Shown piece after piece: positions 16,961 to 26,000 of a stretch of DNA of 64,000 nt. Origin of the DNA: Chryseobacterium rhizoplanae (GTDB lineage Bacteria; Bacteroidota; Bacteroidia; Flavobacteriales; Weeksellaceae); NCBI RefSeq assembly GCF_900182655.1, contig NZ_FXTC01000006.1, positions 279,364-343,363 of the forward strand, in the 5' to 3' direction. Within the stretch, counting starts at the first letter, position 1; every line of letters begins with the position of its first letter. The notes beneath the pieces are model-generated. The model worked only from the letters and a program-made list of their open reading frames with translations. It was not told the DNA's origin and made no database searches. The position numbers and the translations under genes were made by a program.

Positions 16961-18210
16961 AGGGAGGTGGTCAATAGCTCAATGGCTTTATCTTTTATCA
17001 GATGGGCTTCTTCTTTCGGGAGAAAATTTTCATTGGACATGAAGGTGAAGTCCATCTGCTGGTTGTATGTACTGGCAACTAAAGTGTTTGAGTTCAGCCA
17101 TGGGAAAGCCACGGTAGGACTAAAAACCGTTTCCAGACTGAAATTGGTGTAATCATTCGGGATATTCACCTTTCCCATATTGGATAAGGTCACATCATGT
17201 CCGCCTTCGCTGGATTTGAGCATTCTGATCATGCGGCTTACAACAGGGTGCATACGTTCTCCCATCCAAAGAAGTTCACGGGCTTCCAGCTTACTGATTT
17301 TCTCAATAAGGTCTTTTTTGATCTGTTTGGCATTGCCCATCACATCCTTGCTGTCTTTTTTGATAGAAAGCTCTACCGTTGGGGCGAAAGCAAATAAATG
17401 ATCTTCCTTGATTTCGGGAATGAAATGGCGTACATCTACCGGACTGATCACCTTACCCTTGGCACGGTCTCCCTGAATATCACGGAAGGCCTGCATCACG
17501 GAAGAACACAGTAAAGCGTGGACGGAAATTCCGTTGGCTTTACATTTTTCAGTAATCAGTTTGGTATCCTCAGGAGTCATTTTCCAGTGAATGGCATAGC
17601 TTTTTCCAAGATTTCTCTTTTTGCTTTTTCGCTGGATAGAAAAGAATATTCTGGCGAACAGCAGGTAAAGACCGGCCTTGTATTTTTTAATTCCCGTATT
17701 AAAATCCGAAGGCAGAAAATCATCTACCGATTCAAAAGCAACATAAGGAATTAACGGCGAATAAGGATTGTCCAGCAAACTCAGAAGTTCACGCATCAAG
17801 GTTACTCCGGTGGTTCCGTCTGAAATACAGTGAGGCATGATCCAGAGGATTTCGGAAGTATCCTGTCCTTTCACCCATACTACTTCGGCCAGAGGCTTTT
17901 TGGGTTGGTTAAAGAGCTGGAACCATCCTTTTTCGGATTCTTTAAACCAATCATCATCTGTTTTTCGTTCCACAATACGGAGTGGAATAGGTTCAATATC
18001 TTTCTGTCCCATAAAATAAGGATACCGCCCGACCTTATGATCAACGATAGCCCTCAGCATGGGATGTTTCTGCTGGATTTTGATCAGAGCTGTTTTAAAA
18101 GTTTCCTCAGAAACCTGGCCTTTGATCTTTGCGGTATAAATACAGTTTAAAGGCGTTTCAGGATCTACATACATAATCCTTTCCACCATCATTAAAGGTC
18201 TTTTGATCAT
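16957..18210 (-). CDS. HxxxD acyltransferase (condensation/PapA-like), copy 2
   Basis: This 417-residue protein belongs to the condensation/CoA-dependent acyltransferase superfamily (PapA, alcohol acetyltransferase and wax-synthase-like). The active-site motif is WIMPHCISDGTTG: H127 and D131-G132 are kept, but the first His of HHxxxDG is Pro126. The N-terminal QQKHPMLRAIV and the later SNMGKVNIPNDYTNFSLETVFSPTVAFPW region match its neighbour copy. Such enzymes esterify or amidate alcohols, sugars or amines with acyl groups from CoA or ACP. It overlaps the upstream copy by 4 nt and the membrane-protein gene by 4 nt. I infer it acylates the glycolipid made by this locus. The substrate is unknown. 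Confidence 0.8.
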   Translation of the reverse strand: MIKRPLMMVERIMYVDPETPLNCIYTAKIKGQVSEETFKTALIKIQQKHPMLRAIVDHKVGRYPYFMGQKDIEPIPLRIVERKTDDDWFKESEKGWFQLFNQPKKPLAEVVWVKGQDTSEILWIMPHCISDGTTGVTLMRELLSLLDNPYSPLIPYVAFESVDDFLPSDFNTGIKKYKAGLYLLFARIFFSIQRKSKKRNLGKSYAIHWKMTPEDTKLITEKCKANGISVHALLCSSVMQAFRDIQGDRAKGKVISPVDVRHFIPEIKEDHLFAFAPTVELSIKKDSKDVMGNAKQIKKDLIEKISKLEARELLWMGERMHPVVSRMIRMLKSSEGGHDVTLSNMGKVNIPNDYTNFSLETVFSPTVAFPWLNSNTLVASTYNQQMDFTFMSNENFLPKEEAHLIKDKAIELLTTSL

Positions 18211-19478
18211 GATACTGCCATTTGGTTTAGTTGTGAATGAATGGTCTGCATAACTTCGTCACGTACTGCCATGGCATCGGTATACGGTAAATAGCCTTCG
18301 CTTCCCATGAATGAAAAATCCATTTTTCCACGGTAGGTAGAAACCACCAGGGTAGTGGTATTTCCTAAAGGACCAATCACTGATGGGCTGAAGATCGTCT
18401 CAACCGTAAATTCTTTATACTCATGAGGAATCTGAATACGTCCCAGATTGGAAAACATACAGTCGTTGGAGGATTTTCCGTTCTTTAAAAGCTTTGTAAA
18501 ATTCTTAAGCGCATCATGCCCGGATTCCATGACCATCATCGTAATGTAAGGGTTCAGTTTTGAGGTCTTCTGTTCTACAGATTTCTGCATCACACGCAGA
18601 TTGTCTGTAAAGCTTAGCTTTTCATCAGCAGACACCACAATCATCAGCCCGAAAGCGAATATGTGGTCTTCTTTGATCTGTTGGGCAAAACGCCTGATAT
18701 CAACAGGGCAGGAAACCTTATTGAAGGATTTTTCAGCTCTTACTTTTTTAAATGCCTGCAATACGGCCGCGCTTAAAAATGTATTCACAGTCACTTTCTG
18801 AGATTTGCAATAAGCGATAAGTTCATTGCTTACCGTTTCATCCAGTTTCCAGTTGATCAGGTAATCATTCTGTCTTTCCACAGCTTTTTTTCCTACCGGA
18901 ATCCATTTGATGGCAGTAGCGGCCAGCCTTCCGATAAATTTAGCTTTCAGTTTCTGTCTTCTGCTGTTCAGAATATGGGCCGGAACTACATCTTCGATTC
19001 CTAAGATCGGGTTTTCTGTCCCGATATCGACAGCCGGGTTGTCCAGTGCTATCAGGAACTCTTTTAAGAAAGCCATTGCAGAACCGCCATCGCATAAACA
19101 ATGGTGAAATGCAAACAGCATATCAGAAACATCTTCCCCTTTGATCCAGATAAACCGGATCAGGGGTAATTTTTCGTAATTAAAGGTGGTGTTCCATTCT
19201 CTCCTGGATTCTTCCTGCCACTGCTCTTCACTTTGTCTGGTGATGATTCTTACAGGAATGGAAACCGGTTGCTCCGGAACATTGAACCACGGAATATTTT
19301 TTTCATCATGACTGATCAATGCTCTCAGCCAGGGGTGTTTATTTTGAATTTTGGCTAAAGCCTGCTGGATCTCTTTTAAGGTAAAAGTCCCTCTCAGTCT
19401 GAACGGAATGACCGCGTTAAAGGGTTCTGTTCCGTCTCCCAGTAACATGCGCTCACCAAATAGCAATCTTCTTTTCAT
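18207..19478 (-). CDS. HxxxD acyltransferase (condensation/PapA-like), copy 1
   Basis: This 423-residue paralogue of the next gene has the full active-site motif LFAFHHCLCDGGSA (H125-H126...D130-G131). Shared landmarks are QNKHPWLRALI near residue 50, CPVDIRRFAQQIKEDHIFAFG in the middle and SNLGRIQIPHEYKEFTVETIFSPSV near the end. It probably catalyses acyl transfer to a hydroxyl of the polyketide or sugar. Two tandem copies suggest two acylation steps or two acyl donors. The start is 85 nt after the glycosyltransferase stop, the largest gap in the locus, and its stop overlaps the next start. The superfamily is clear; the substrate is inferred from context only. Confidence 0.82.
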   Translation of the reverse strand: MKRRLLFGERMLLGDGTEPFNAVIPFRLRGTFTLKEIQQALAKIQNKHPWLRALISHDEKNIPWFNVPEQPVSIPVRIITRQSEEQWQEESRREWNTTFNYEKLPLIRFIWIKGEDVSDMLFAFHHCLCDGGSAMAFLKEFLIALDNPAVDIGTENPILGIEDVVPAHILNSRRQKLKAKFIGRLAATAIKWIPVGKKAVERQNDYLINWKLDETVSNELIAYCKSQKVTVNTFLSAAVLQAFKKVRAEKSFNKVSCPVDIRRFAQQIKEDHIFAFGLMIVVSADEKLSFTDNLRVMQKSVEQKTSKLNPYITMMVMESGHDALKNFTKLLKNGKSSNDCMFSNLGRIQIPHEYKEFTVETIFSPSVIGPLGNTTTLVVSTYRGKMDFSFMGSEGYLPYTDAMAVRDEVMQTIHSQLNQMAVS

Positions 19479-19563
19479 ATGCTGATCTCTGTCTTTTGTA
19501 AGGCCTTATGAATCCCTGTGTTTTCATCTGCCTTTGTGTTTATAAATCATTGTGATTTCATCA

Positions 19564-21966
19564 TTATACGGAAGCTAATGTTGAATGTTCCTGTACAAAA
19601 TTTTCTAATAATTCTACTGCTTTATCATTACCGCCGGCAAGGGTAAATGTATTTCTGACTTCCTGAGCAGCAGTTCTGTATTTTGGATTTTCCAGCAATT
19701 CAAAAACGGTTTCACGAAGGGCATCTACACGCAGTCTTTTGTACCGGATGCTGATTCCGCAGCCTGCCTGCTCAATCAGTTTTGCAATATGGAAATGATC
19801 GTAAGCAATAGGTGTGATCAGCATCGGTAATCCGTTACGGAAAGTATCATTTACCGTATTGAAGCCCCCGTGGCAGATCACCATGTCCATTTGCTGCATC
19901 ACTGCAGATTGAGGAACAAAGCTGTTCACGATAAAATTATCCGGCCATTCTTCAAAGATTTCCGGTGGAGTAGCGGCAATCACGGTAACCGGCTGGTCTT
20001 TGAATGCAGCAATGATCTTTTCAAAGAAAGCTTTTCTGATATCCACGAGCAGCGTTCCCAATGATACGAAAATCTTTGGAGTGGTAGAAGCGTTTAATTT
20101 ATCCCAATCAAATGGAGCATCGTTAGGACGGCCTTTCACCGGGCCTACAAATTTCATATGAGAAGGAACGGTTTCAAAACCAGCGAAAGCCTGTGAGGTA
20201 AACACCATGTTCAGCTTGTGAGAATGGATGTAAATTCCTTCCTCATGAATTCCCACTTCTTTTTGCAGGTCTTTGATCAGGTTTTGCTGCCATTCCCAGA
20301 TTTTTGGAGCACTTTTTTCTGTGTCTCCCATCACATCCGGCGGAACCGGAGTTGTCGTTACGCAAGGAATATTGTGTTTGTGAGCGAAAAGAGCCCCTCC
20401 GAAAGTGATACAGTCGTTCACAATCACATCCGGCATCCAGCTTTCTGTCAGTCTCGTTAATCCCGGCATCATCATTTTAGCGAAAGGAACATAGGTTTCT
20501 TCCAGTGCCAGTTTCATCACTTCAGGTCCGGAACAGGCCGGGCCGTCATCCTGTCTTTTTAAAATGCGGGCAATTTCATTCTGATAGGGAACAAGATCTT
20601 CTTCGGGATAGAAATAAGAGCCTCCTTCGGGAATATGTTTGCTGTCTAAAGGGGTAATTCCGAACCATTTTACTTCGTGTCCACGGGCAATTAAACTCGC
20701 TCCTACACTTAAAGTAGGGCTCACATGTCCGAAAAACGGGGGAACTACGAATAAAAACTTAGACGGTTTTTCAGGTTTTGAAGCCTTTGATATGGCTTGT
20801 TCCAACAGGCTGGCTGCTGTAGGTGCACCTCCGGCTTCCACAAAAGATTGTCCTACCTTCTGAGCCGCTTCACGATAGCCTGGATTATTTAAAATCTGGT
20901 GTACAGCTTCTCTCAGGTGATTGGCTTTAAACCGGTTAAAATTAAGACGCTCACCCGCTTCTGTACGCACCACACGTCCTGCAACATGCGACTGATCATA
21001 CGCAATCGGGATCACTACCAAAGGAATTCCGTTGGATAAGGTTTCAGATACGGTATTGTGACCGCCATGGCATACCACACCGTCAAGATGAGGTAACAGA
21101 TCCAATTGCGGAACCTGCTGATAGACCATAAAGTTTTCCGGCCACTGCTCAAAAAGCTGAGGATCAGAAACCACTACAACGGTTAAATCTTCGTCTTTAA
21201 AGGCATCAATGACCTTCTGGAAGAATGCTTTTTTATGATCATGATCGAAGGTAGTCCCAATGCTTACCAGGATCTTTTTGTTGGTAGCATTTTTCAATCT
21301 ATCCCAATCGAACTCACAAGAAATACGACGCTCTGTAAGAACTGGGCCTGTGAATTTATATTGAGGTGCCAGATCTTCCATGTCACCAAAGAAATAATTC
21401 GAGGTTAAAACAAGGGTCAAGAGTTCTGAAGTTGCCAGAGAACGTTCTTCCTGGAAACCAAGTTCTTTCTGTAGTGCTACGATCTGATTCACTTCCCATT
21501 CGTGTACCTTTGGAAGCTCATTCATGATTTTGATGGCAGCCGGAGCGGTAACGGAAGTGGCATAAGGAATTCCCAGCATTTTCGCAGCAACAGGAGCAGC
21601 AAATAACTGATGATCCCCGATAACCAAATCAGGCTGATATGTTTTCAGTAAAGCAATAATTCCGTTATAGCAATGTCTGTTCAGCGGGATAAGCACCTCT
21701 TCGTAAAGGAACTTCACGCTGTCTATACCGTACACTACTTTTTTTGAAATAATATCGAGATATTGTTCGCTTTCTTTCTTTTCTTCGTCGGTCTGATCAT
21801 ATTGGATCAGTAATAATTTTCCTCCCTCGGGAAGTTTAGCCTCTAAAGTCGGGTCAAGGCTGATCCAGGCTACTTCATGTCCTCTTTCCAACAGCGTAGC
21901 ACCGATGCTTAAGGTAGGGTTGACATGTCCTGTCAATGGTGGAACTATAAATGCAAATTTAGCCAT
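19564..21966 (-). CDS. Tandem-fused double glycosyltransferase (UGT/MGT type, GT-B)
   Basis: This 800-residue protein is two full GT1-type glycosyltransferases head to tail. Copy 1 spans about 1-395 (MAKFAFIVPPLTGHVNPTLS, donor-site VVCHGGHNTVSETLSNGIP near H300). Copy 2 spans about 403-800 (SKFLFVVPPFFGHVSPTLS, VICHGGFNTVNDTFRNGLP near H699). Single-domain family members such as CrtX or macrolide glycosyltransferases are about 400 residues, so this is a fused internal duplication. Both HGG donor motifs and the N-terminal GH (GHVNP, GHVSP) are kept, so both halves may be active. Two sugars could be added in sequence, or one half may have specialised. It overlaps the hydrolase stop by 8 nt. 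UDP-sugar use is family knowledge; the acceptor, the megasynthase product, is inferred. Confidence 0.88.
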   Translation of the reverse strand: MAKFAFIVPPLTGHVNPTLSIGATLLERGHEVAWISLDPTLEAKLPEGGKLLLIQYDQTDEEKKESEQYLDIISKKVVYGIDSVKFLYEEVLIPLNRHCYNGIIALLKTYQPDLVIGDHQLFAAPVAAKMLGIPYATSVTAPAAIKIMNELPKVHEWEVNQIVALQKELGFQEERSLATSELLTLVLTSNYFFGDMEDLAPQYKFTGPVLTERRISCEFDWDRLKNATNKKILVSIGTTFDHDHKKAFFQKVIDAFKDEDLTVVVVSDPQLFEQWPENFMVYQQVPQLDLLPHLDGVVCHGGHNTVSETLSNGIPLVVIPIAYDQSHVAGRVVRTEAGERLNFNRFKANHLREAVHQILNNPGYREAAQKVGQSFVEAGGAPTAASLLEQAISKASKPEKPSKFLFVVPPFFGHVSPTLSVGASLIARGHEVKWFGITPLDSKHIPEGGSYFYPEEDLVPYQNEIARILKRQDDGPACSGPEVMKLALEETYVPFAKMMMPGLTRLTESWMPDVIVNDCITFGGALFAHKHNIPCVTTTPVPPDVMGDTEKSAPKIWEWQQNLIKDLQKEVGIHEEGIYIHSHKLNMVFTSQAFAGFETVPSHMKFVGPVKGRPNDAPFDWDKLNASTTPKIFVSLGTLLVDIRKAFFEKIIAAFKDQPVTVIAATPPEIFEEWPDNFIVNSFVPQSAVMQQMDMVICHGGFNTVNDTFRNGLPMLITPIAYDHFHIAKLIEQAGCGISIRYKRLRVDALRETVFELLENPKYRTAAQEVRNTFTLAGGNDKAVELLENFVQEHSTLASV

Positions 21967-22741
21967 GGTTTTGTGTTAAAATTTTAGATAAAAATTGAGC
22001 GATCGTTTCTGCAATCAGATTCGGTTCCTGGATAGGAATATTGTGGTCGCCCGGGATTAATTCAAGTTCAGACTGGCTGATTTGAGATTGCAGCCATTCA
22101 CCCGTTGGTCTGCAATTGGAATCAGCGCCATAAAGCAATAGAGTGGGAGCTGTCAGTTCATTGAAACGGGCTTCACCAAGGAAATGTTTTTCCCTGATCA
22201 TATCTGCTTTAATGGTGGTTTGATTAAACAGAAATTCATACATACGGTGGTTCTTTTCCATTTGTCTTTTTCCCATCTGTACTTTGGTGGTATCTGTAAA
22301 GTTGGCTACATAATGCTCAAGAAATTCTTTGCTGTATTCATCAATGATGTTACGGGCTTTTTCGTCCTGAGGATCCGGAGCTTCCATCACCACGAGCTGA
22401 TTCACGCGGTCCGGGTATTCTAAAGCTGTTTTTAAAGCAATAAGACCTCCGAAGCTGTAGCCGACAAGGTGTACTTTTTCCAGTTGAAGGTGATCTATTA
22501 AACCTATTAAATCGGATGACATGTTGTCAAGGTCGTACCCATCCAAAAAGCGTTCACTCATACCGTGGCTTTTCAGATCGTACATCACCACATGGAAATG
22601 CTTTGCCAGCACCGGGGCAATATTAAAATAATAAATGGACAGGTTACTGAACATACCGTGGATGAGTACCACGGTTTGTTCGGCTCCTTTGTTGAGTTCC
22701 TGTATATGAACTTGTCTGTTATTGACAGTGATTATTGGCAT
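21959..22741 (-). CDS. Alpha/beta hydrolase (possible chain-releasing thioesterase)
   Basis: This 260-residue alpha/beta-hydrolase fold protein has the oxyanion motif VVLIHGMFSN, the nucleophile elbow GYSFGG (S96), an Asp after strand 6 (LLLYGADSN) and the C-terminal His (PGDHNIP). The catalytic triad is therefore complete. Its start overlaps the ACP stop by 10 nt and its end overlaps the glycosyltransferase start by 8 nt. The two megasynthase proteins have no integral thioesterase, so this enzyme is the obvious candidate to release the acyl chain or proofread the ACP. That role is inference; the fold alone also fits an esterase. Confidence 0.85.
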   Translation of the reverse strand: MPIITVNNRQVHIQELNKGAEQTVVLIHGMFSNLSIYYFNIAPVLAKHFHVVMYDLKSHGMSERFLDGYDLDNMSSDLIGLIDHLQLEKVHLVGYSFGGLIALKTALEYPDRVNQLVVMEAPDPQDEKARNIIDEYSKEFLEHYVANFTDTTKVQMGKRQMEKNHRMYEFLFNQTTIKADMIREKHFLGEARFNELTAPTLLLYGADSNCRPTGEWLQSQISQSELELIPGDHNIPIQEPNLIAETIAQFLSKILTQNHG

Positions 22742-23031
22742 TCGTAGATATAATTGATGATCATACTAAGGTCAAGATTAATAAGCTGGTCAAGATCCAT
22801 AGAAGATAACCAACCTGTAAAGTCGATCTGATCGCCAAAATGCGCTTTGATCTTTTCAGAGAAAGAAACAATCTCAATACTGTCCATTTCAAGATCTTTG
22901 GTGAATGAACTTTCAGGAGTAATGTCCATCTCTTCTACAAATTCAGCACCTATCACTTCAGTAATAAAACCTTTTAATAAAGTAAAAAGTTCTTCGTGGT
23001 TCATTTTTAATGTTGCGTTTACAGTGTCCAT
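22732..23031 (-). CDS. Stand-alone acyl carrier protein
   Basis: This 99-residue acidic helical protein has the phosphopantetheine attachment motif DLEMDSIEIVSF, the serine following MD. Spacing and length fit an ACP. The start at 23,031 overlaps the end of the megasynthase gene by 13 nt; an internal Met at 23,004 (MNHEELF) would sit after that stop and is a possible alternative. Besides the two ACPs inside the larger megasynthase, this gives the locus a third carrier. It could load the starter, carry the finished chain to the acyltransferases or serve the KS-AT-DH protein, which has no ACP of its own. The C-terminal PPTase of that protein probably activates it. Confidence 0.88.
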   Translation of the reverse strand: MDTVNATLKMNHEELFTLLKGFITEVIGAEFVEEMDITPESSFTKDLEMDSIEIVSFSEKIKAHFGDQIDFTGWLSSMDLDQLINLDLSMIINYIYECQ

Positions 23032-26000
23032 CCGATAATATAATTTTTATGTTTAATAGTTTTGATTTCAATGTTGTTGATCCACAGGTGATCATCTTTT
23101 ATTTCTTTGACTTCGAAGGCTTTAGGATTTCCTTTGAGTCCTGTTCCCAGGAACTTTCCGTAAGCTTCCTTGGCGACCCAGAAACGGGTGGTCCATTCTG
23201 CCTGATCTCTGTCTTTTAATAAGGCTAATTCGTTGTCGGTAAATACCATGTCGTAGAATCCGGCGCTGCGTTCTTCCATCAGTTCCATATCGATTCCTAC
23301 AGATTTTCCATACCTCGCGATTCCCACGGCTTCTTTGCCTTTATGAGCCAATGAAATATGAATATCTTCTGTAAAATCACTGATGAGGTAAGGTTTTCCC
23401 ACTTCATCGGAACGGATTTCAAACGTAATCGGGAAGCAGGCAAGATTTTTTTCCTGGCGGAGAAGATTTCTTACGGCATCTTTCACGGCTACACGGCTTA
23501 CCATCCAGTTTTTCTTCTTGTTGGGTAATAACTGCTGGTGATGCTGTTTTTCCGTCTGGTTGAAGTATCTTTTCAGGATAAAATCCCATGAAGCCACTCT
23601 GGTATACGCCTGGTGGAAGAAGAATACTTCAGGAGCAATCTCTTCCGAAAGTCTGTTGTGAAGCGGTGACATGGAAACATTCCATAAAGCGGCATCAATT
23701 TCCAGTCTTCTGTTCTGCCAGCCCGTAATGGCGCACCATACTTTCCCATCTCTTTTCAGGATGATATCTGCGATGGCAAATTCATCATTCAGTTCGGTCA
23801 GCATACAGGTGCATTCAAAAATACCTTCCTGATCATGCATATTTCCGAAGAATTCAATATCTCTGATTTTTACAGGGAATGCAATGCGGTCTTTCACCAA
23901 AGTAAGCTGCAGCCAAAGCCCGAATAGTTGTCCTGCATTGTCCAGTAATGATCCCTTACCGCCGTTTCCTTTGATTTTTCCTACGATTCCTTTGTCTCCA
24001 ACAGCTGAAATTTCAGTAATTCCCTGGTATTTTTTTCCATGGAACATGTGCATGTCATAGATTTCTTCAGGGGTTCTTTCAATGGGCAAAAGATTACCGA
24101 TGGAAAGATTGAATGCAGGTGTTGGGACAGAAGCAGATTTTAAAACTACTTCTGCGTTGGCAAAGTTTTCAATATCGAGATAAGCATGGTTGGCTCCGCG
24201 CCATTCTCCTTTTACTGTTTTCTCAAAAGGTTTGGCCACGTTCATCCATTGGAATACGCTTACATTCATAATTTTATGAACCTGTGTTCCCGGAATTTCC
24301 GCTTCTGCAATTTCTGCCAGCTGCTCAAAAATCATCGTCATCGGGATTACCGGTTCCATATCCGCTACATGAGCCCAACCTTTTGGCTGTCTCAATAAGC
24401 TGTGGTCGATCAGGTAAGGATGACTTTCCAGGGTTACATACAAGTCTTTTGAGAAGGTTGTACTTCTCGGTGCTTTTGGAGCAGCCTGTTGTACTACAGA
24501 ATTAACCTGAGCAGGACGTGGAATTGTGATTTCCGGACGGTTCTGGAATAAGGTCAATACTTCTTCCTGCATACGGATCATATCGGCAACATTGTCCTGG
24601 AATGCCTGTACCAGCGGATGACCGCTTTTTGTGGCAATAGCTGAAGCAGTTGCTATATATTGTTTTGGTGCCTCAAATGATTGAGCCAACGCTTTCACTT
24701 CTTTAAAATTACGGATAATAGGAGAACCTAATTCCAGCTTAATGCCTTTTCCTGATACTCTTTTCGAGTGATTCTGAATCTCCAGAAAGTCAAGCGCGAT
24801 CGTTTTACCTTCCACAAACAATGAAGCCACTACACGTTGTAACTGCGCCAATGCAGAACGGGTAGGAACGCTGGAAGCAATCGTACTGAAAGCTTTCCCT
24901 TTCAAAGTATCATCTATAAATCCGATAAGACCTCCAGTACCCACCTGAATGAATACTTTTGCCCCTTCTTCGTATAATCTATCGGTCAGTTCACGGAAAC
25001 GGACAGGCTGTACCAAATGCTCGGCACTCAGTTTTCTGATCGCTGCCTGATCTGAAGGATAAGGTTTTAATGTGGTGGCAGACCATAATGGAATTTTTGT
25101 CTGCTGGAATTGTGCTTTTTCCATTCCTGCAAGGATCACATCCAGCTTATCGGCGATAAAAGGAGAGTGGAATCCTGACTGGAACGGCAGTACCTGATGG
25201 AAAATCTGTTTTGCTTTTAACAAAGGAACCAACTCGTCCAAGGCAGCATTGCTTCCGCAAAGAATCACCTGATTAGGGCAGTTGTCATTAGAAACATAAA
25301 GGTTTGAAATTTCATCAATAAATGGTTTTATAGCATCGATACCAGCTCCTATAGCAATGAATTTGGAATCTTTTAATTCAAAAGTTTCAGGATTCAGCAC
25401 ATCGATTAAGGCTTTTACAGAATTGGCTTCGGCTAATTCGGACGAATATCCTGCCAGCCATTCTCCTAAACTGTGTCCGGCATTCATATCCGGAATAATT
25501 CCCAGTTTTTTCAGTGAATTATCAAGGATACTGCAGTTGTTGAAGATGTTTAAAGCATCGGTTAAAAGACCTTCACCTTCTGTTTTAATAGGGGCTGTTA
25601 ATCCAAAATAACGGCTAACGGTATCCACTTCACCTTTTGCCAGACCGTCTAAGCCCGGAAATACAAAGGCTACCTTCCCTCCATCCTTTAATAATGGAGT
25701 AGAGGTGTACCAGATATCCTGTTTGTTTTTCCAGATGATGTTTTTGGAAACAATTTTACTCGCTTTTTCTATTCTTGCAGGCGTTGGATCGAAGATCGCT
25801 ACTCTGAAATCTCCTTCACCAATGGCTGTTTCATTATTTTGTAATGCTGAAAGCAGTTCTTCATGCGTTGGTCTGGCCAATATCAGCACCTGATCTTTTT
25901 TCGGCATGTCATAGCCTTCCAGAACAACGTGTGCATTGATTCCTCCAAATCCGAAGGCATTTACAGCGGCTACTTTTGGCAGTCCTGTTTTTGACCAGTT

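Noticed and set aside
17180..17401. Plus-strand frames opposite the acyltransferase genes
   Set aside because: Antisense shadows of genes with intact catalytic motifs.
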